A model generated the notes under the pieces. That model saw only the letters and a program-made list of their open reading frames with translations. It was not told the origin of the DNA and made no database searches. A stretch of 64,000 bases of DNA from Paraburkholderia sabiae (GTDB taxonomy: Bacteria > Pseudomonadota > Gammaproteobacteria > Burkholderiales > Burkholderiaceae), in the NCBI RefSeq assembly GCF_030412785.1, contig NZ_CP125296.1, positions 62,001-126,000 of the forward strand, read 5' to 3'. This document shows positions 62,282 through 64,000 of the stretch, piece by piece. Made by a program: the position numbers and the translations under genes. Every line of letters starts with the position of its first letter. Position 1 is the first letter of the stretch.

Positions 62282-62356
62282 TTAGCGGGTGGCGATATAC
62301 ATCGTGATTTCGAAACCGAAACGCAGATCGGTGTAAGCGGGCGTCGTCCACTGCAT
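62282..62356 (-). CDS. pqqA: PQQ precursor peptide PqqA, 24 aa
   Basis: The peptide starts [20 protein letters not shown] and ends IATR. It holds the invariant Glu16 and Tyr20 (EITMY), the two residues joined by PqqE and turned into the PQQ cofactor. Length and sequence are typical of the family. AGGAGA lies about 8 bp upstream of the start. It is the first gene of a pair with pqqD and lies close to a PQQ dehydrogenase that needs the product. Confidence 0.95.
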   Translation of the reverse strand: MQWTTPAYTDLRFGFEITMYIATR

Positions 62357-62580
62357 GGCATGTCTCCTGGATGGTTTGCTGAACGACCGCGATCGGATCG
62401 CGGTCGGGGCGATTCAACGCAAACTCCATGCCGGTGAAGAATCGAGCGATGTGCGAAAGCTTCGCAGTGAAGAGACTGTGCTGATTTGGAGCACAGGTGC
62501 GCATATACGGGACGTTGACACCCATCCCTTCAACGACCGCGCCGCCGCTATCCGGAAAGCGGCGCGCGATCGGCAACGCA

Positions 62581-63327
62581 TCAGAGCTTCGATCCGCCGT
62601 CGACGCGCAACGTGTCGCCCGTGATCCAGCGCGCGTCGTCGGAGGCGAGGAAGACGGCGGCGGCGGCGATATCGTCGGGCTGCGCGACGCGTTGGAGCGC
62701 CTGCATGCCGAGCGTGAAATCGCGGCCCGCGTCTGTCTTCGCGAAGTTCGACATATCCGTTTCTACGACGCCCGGCGCAATCGCGTTGACGCGAATGCCA
62801 CGCTCGCCGAGCGCGGACGCGAAGTGGCGCACGAGCGTATCGACGGCACCCTTGGTCGCAGCGTACGCCGACAGATTGTTCACGGACGCGCGTGCCGCAA
62901 GCGACGACAGCAACACCACGCTGCTGCCGTCGCCCAGCACGGGCAGCAATTGCTGCACGAGGAAGAACGGCGCGCGCACGTTGACGGCGAACAGGTCGTC
63001 GAAATCCTCGACGGTCGTTTCTTCGATCAGCGCGGCCTTCGAGATGCCCGCGTTCGCGACGAGAATGTCGAGCCGTTCGCCTGTCAGCGAGCGCACGCGC
63101 TTCGCCAGTTCATGCGGTCCGTGCGCGTCGCGCAGATCGGCGGCGACCTTGTCCGCCTGTCCGCCTGCCGCGCGGATGGCTGCAACGACGGAATCGGCGG
63201 CCTGCTCCGCGCTGCTGTAGTGGACCAGCACGCGCGCGCCTGCTTTGGCGAGTGCGATGGCCGTGGCGCGGCCGATGCCGCGAGATGCGCCCGTCACGAG
63301 CGCGGTTTTGCCTGTCAGATTGGTCAT
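62581..63327 (-). CDS. Short-chain dehydrogenase/reductase (SDR)
   Basis: A 248-residue classical SDR. The cofactor site is TALVTGASRGIGRATAIALAKAG with HYSSAEQAAD after the second strand, which favours NADPH. Next are LVANAGI, a Ser region VLLSSLAARASVNN and Tyr-xxx-Lys in SAYAATKGAV. The ending ITGDTLRVDGGSKL is usual. It resembles 3-oxoacyl-ACP-reductase-like enzymes of unknown substrate. It is followed upstream by a second SDR gene 40 bp away on the same strand, so both form an operon. Confidence 0.93.
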   Translation of the reverse strand: MTNLTGKTALVTGASRGIGRATAIALAKAGARVLVHYSSAEQAADSVVAAIRAAGGQADKVAADLRDAHGPHELAKRVRSLTGERLDILVANAGISKAALIEETTVEDFDDLFAVNVRAPFFLVQQLLPVLGDGSSVVLLSSLAARASVNNLSAYAATKGAVDTLVRHFASALGERGIRVNAIAPGVVETDMSNFAKTDAGRDFTLGMQALQRVAQPDDIAAAAVFLASDDARWITGDTLRVDGGSKL

Positions 63328-63367
63328 GATGAAATTCCGTTTGATGATCAGTTGCGAGGGGTTTGCC

Positions 63368-64000
63368 TTACGACGCAGTCCGGCCGCCGTTCACGCGCAG
63401 CACTTCGCCCGTCATGAAGCTGGCCGACGCCACGTACACGATGGCTTCCGCAATCTCGTCGGGCGTGCCGGCGCGTTTGAGCGGCACGGTGTCGATAAAC
63501 GCGGCCTTGCGTTCGGACGTCTGCGTGAGCCGGTCGAGCATCGGCGTTTGCACGGGGCCGGGCGCGACGGCGTTGACACGCACGCCGAACGCCGCAGCTT
63601 CGAGCGCCGCCGACTTCGTCAGTCCTTCGACGGCGTGCTTGCTGGCGACATACAGCGACGCGCCCGCAGCACCGCGCGCGCCCATCGTCGACGACACATT
63701 GACGATGCTGCCGCTGCGTTGCGCCGACATCGCGCGCAGCTCGTGCTTCATCGCGAGCAGGGTGCCGAGCACGTTCGCGTCGAACACGGCTGCGTAGCGC
63801 TCAATCGTCTGTTCGACGACGGGCGCGCTTTCGCCTTCCGTGCCTGCCGCGTTCACGGCGATGTCCAGCCTGCCGAAGCGCGCGATCGTGCGCTCGACGA
63901 GCGATTGCACGCTGTCTTCGAAGCGCACGTCGGCCTCGATGAACTCTGCTTCTGCGCCGAGCGCGCGCAGCGTGTCGGCAAGTGCGTGACCTTCGTCGGT
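63368..64000 (-). CDS. Short-chain dehydrogenase/reductase (partial, cut by right edge)
   Basis: The last 210 residues of a classical SDR are visible; the start and the glycine-rich cofactor site lie beyond the window. Seen are IAVNAAG, a Ser region SIVNVSSTMGARGAAG, Tyr-xxx-Lys in SLYVASKHAV, and the ending MTGEVLRVNGGRTAS. A GTG at 63926-63928 in the visible part is internal, since the reading continues without a stop to the window edge. It lies upstream of the other SDR in the same operon. Confidence 0.92.
   Translation of the reverse strand, partial: TDEGHALADTLRALGAEAEFIEADVRFEDSVQSLVERTIARFGRLDIAVNAAGTEGESAPVVEQTIERYAAVFDANVLGTLLAMKHELRAMSAQRSGSIVNVSSTMGARGAAGASLYVASKHAVEGLTKSAALEAAAFGVRVNAVAPGPVQTPMLDRLTQTSERKAAFIDTVPLKRAGTPDEIAEAIVYVASASFMTGEVLRVNGGRTAS

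Noticed and set aside
1..64000. tRNA, rRNA or insertion sequence
   Set aside because: No cloverleaf, rRNA stretch or transposase was recognised by eye on either strand; a covariance-model scan would be needed to exclude small RNAs.

Overview
The window is GC-rich DNA with Burkholderiaceae character, most like Paraburkholderia or Caballeronia. The reasons are the codon usage, DUF4148, DUF3300 and DUF2950 secreted proteins, a methanol/ethanol-type PQQ dehydrogenase and many LysR, IclR and TetR regulators. A rep-parA-parB block at 44.0-47.6 kb, with upstream iterons and flanking 15-bp palindromes that look like centromere sites, indicates the origin and partition region of a secondary chromosome (chromid) or megaplasmid. 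No rRNA, tRNA, transposase or CRISPR array was recognised.

Layout. 0-1.4 kb: edge of a response regulator and a small unknown protein. 1.4-19.4 kb: a catabolic island with a FadB/FadJ-type bifunctional enzyme and its LysR neighbour, an IclR regulator, a TIM-barrel isomerase, a NIPSNAP protein, two FAD_binding_2 dehydrogenases, a nucleoside-sugar-type epimerase, a Gfo/Idh/MocA dehydrogenase, a HAAT-type ABC importer whose second permease and both ATPases are one polypeptide, an AroE-like dehydrogenase and an SDR. Near-identical IclR-box-like palindromes lie in the two divergent promoter regions (8913-8927 and 11005-11019), so the IclR protein probably controls uptake and oxidation of one unknown substrate. 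19.4-31.3 kb: Ohr, a SnoaL/TetR pair with a clear operator, a Na+/H+ antiporter, a lipoprotein solute-binding protein translationally coupled to a Cache-PAS-GGDEF-EAL sensor, DUF4410, a two-subunit Mo hydroxylase and DUF4148. 31.7-37.6 kb: a complete RND efflux operon. 37.6-40.4 kb: a molybdate/tungstate importer with fused permease and ATPase, behind a ModE-like operator. 40.4-43.0 kb: LysR, MarR and a MipA/OmpV outer-membrane protein.

43.0-50.4 kb is the replication and partition region: eight clear iterons, Rep, ParA, ParB, five palindromes, and a 2.8-kb non-coding stretch that holds two adjacent arrays of 9-bp units (41 and 39 copies). 50.4-57.9 kb carries housekeeping and secreted genes (DUF445, MOSC, MsrB, Tag, zinc-finger protein, DUF2950, DUF3300).

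58.3-62.4 kb is a quinoprotein cassette: a PQQ alcohol dehydrogenase with the Asp-Tyr-Asp signature of lanthanide-dependent enzymes, one protein that joins a XoxJ-like binding domain to a cytochrome c, and an isolated pqqA-pqqD pair without pqqB, pqqC or pqqE. Two SDR genes close the window, the last one cut by the right edge. All family calls rest on reading motifs by eye; no database search was run.
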